Positions 6,031 to 6,339 of a stretch of DNA of 6,339 bases are shown in pieces. Source of the stretch: Chromatiales bacterium. Lineage in GTDB: Bacteria; Pseudomonadota; Gammaproteobacteria; SZUA-140. Under the pieces are notes generated by a model, which saw nothing but the letters and a program-made list of their open reading frames with translations, made no database searches and had not been told where the DNA came from. The stretch's first letter is position 1. Each line of letters opens with the position of its first letter. Made by a program: the position numbers and the translations under genes. The stretch lies in contig JAITWN010000184.1 of NCBI GenBank assembly GCA_031285245.1, positions 1 to 6,339 on the forward strand, read 5' to 3'.

Positions 6031-6126
6031 TCAATGCGAAACCGGCAGGTACTGCGCCGGGGGCAAAATGGGTGTACGCCCCAGCACGAGATCAGCCAGT
6101 AAGCGCGCACTCCCCAGCGCAAGCAT
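6031..6126 (-). pseudogene. FAD-dependent oxidoreductase (DAO family), 3' remnant
   Basis: The last 31 codons before the TGA at 6031 encode MLALGSARLLADLVLGRTP and a short proline-containing tail. This matches the end of D-amino-acid dehydrogenase-like (DAO family) flavoproteins, where a glycine-rich GW-LALGSARLLADL segment closes the FAD site. Only this end is present. At about 6127 the sequence changes in frame into fold-back DNA and then a transposase, so the catalytic body of the gene is missing. Codon use and GC match the bacterial part of the window. The leftward terminator at 5802-5822 fits this gene. DadA itself or another DAO-family enzyme (glycine or hydroxyproline oxidase) cannot be distinguished from so short a piece. 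Confidence 0.6.
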
Positions 6127-6222
6127 CCAACTGTTACCGGGATTAACTACCTGGACATGCTGTAATTGTGGCATTAGCCACAGTTGCAGCATGTCCAGGT
6201 AGTTAATACCGGTAACAGTTGG
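6127..6222. repeat. Fold-back inverted repeat, 46-base arms
   Basis: Arms 6127-6172 and 6177-6222 are reverse complements over 46 bases with three mismatches, separated by ATTA. The right arm encodes part of the transposase on the minus strand; the left arm is its reverse complement and encodes nonsense residues in the same open frame. Two mismatches (6163/6186 and 6166/6183) lie in the innermost 13 bases; outside these only one of 33 positions differs (6141/6208). This is a duplication by strand switching, not a functional terminator (no T-run). Confidence 0.95.
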
Positions 6223-6339
6223 CTCCGCAAAGAAAAATGGTCCGTAGACTTTGCAAGAGGAAACGGCACAAAACACATTCACTTTAGGCGAATCACGGAC
6301 GTATTCCATCTTTGCCTGAGGATTTTCTGTGCCCCAAAC
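6160..6339 (-). mobile_element. Partial Tc1/mariner-type transposase, animal-like
   Basis: The minus-strand frame from the window edge reads VWGTENPQAK, then MEYVRDSPKVNVFCAVSS, KVYGPFFFAEPTVTGINYLD and MLQLWLMPQLQ without a stop. The order RDSPKVNVFCA-KVYGPFFF-EPTVTG-YLDMLQLWLMPQL is the middle of the DDE catalytic domain of Tc1/mariner-like transposases common in arthropod and other animal genomes (recognised from memory). The expected next part, leading to QQDGAPPH with the second catalytic aspartate, is absent: after LMPQLQ the frame enters the fold-back copy. The start lies beyond the window. Hand-counted GC for 6223-6339 is about 46%, lower than the neighbouring genes. It may be foreign DNA joined to a bacterial sequence; bacterial IS630 relatives are the alternative. 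Confidence 0.7.

Noticed and set aside
6031..6309. 92-codon open frame on the minus strand taken as a single gene
   Set aside because: It is a fusion of transposase, reverse-complement fold-back and oxidoreductase tail; split into its parts instead.

Overview
The window looks like ordinary chromosome of a mid-GC gammaproteobacterium, probably Xanthomonadales or Nevskiales-like. This is inferred from the AmpD-AmpE pair, the PduO and BtuF sequence types, and short palindromic intergenic repeats. No taxon can be named from sequence alone. The last ~215 bases are different and appear chimeric.

Layout, left to right. Bases 1-226 hold a short C/G-rich hairpin, a larger inverted repeat (52-157) and the leader of a PduO-type cobalamin adenosyltransferase gene (+). 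This gene overlaps tail-to-tail with a leftward cluster whose order of transcription is ampD, ampE, btuF: anhydro-muramyl-peptide amidase, its membrane partner, and a periplasmic vitamin B12-binding protein. Adenosyltransferase and BtuF together suggest that B12 is taken up and converted to adenosylcobalamin. AmpD and AmpE belong to cell-wall recycling and beta-lactamase signalling. A leftward-pointing intrinsic terminator sits just upstream of ampD.

Next come a small four-cysteine lipoprotein gene (+), a hairpin, and a tRNA-Thr(CGT) gene (-) with its own promoter. A Fur-superfamily regulator gene (-) with a run of five histidines follows. Divergent from it is a 409-residue protein of unknown function (+) with an N-terminal membrane anchor, an Ala/Pro-rich linker, a predicted coiled coil and a C-terminal W-Y...GPF motif. 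A bidirectional terminator (5802-5822) follows, with its better T-tract on the minus strand.

The right end holds a MITE-like inverted-repeat element (5931-6012) and the last ~31 codons of a leftward FAD-dependent (D-amino-acid dehydrogenase-like) gene. At about position 6127 that gene breaks off and joins a 46-base fold-back inverted repeat. The repeat is made from, and continues into, a partial transposase of the animal Tc1/mariner type that runs off the window. The fold-back pivots on a near-palindrome already present in the transposase reading frame. This is the signature of a template-switch (chimeric) event, in vivo or during amplification or assembly. It is the most notable observation here. 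I do not see a convincing new defence or metabolic system.
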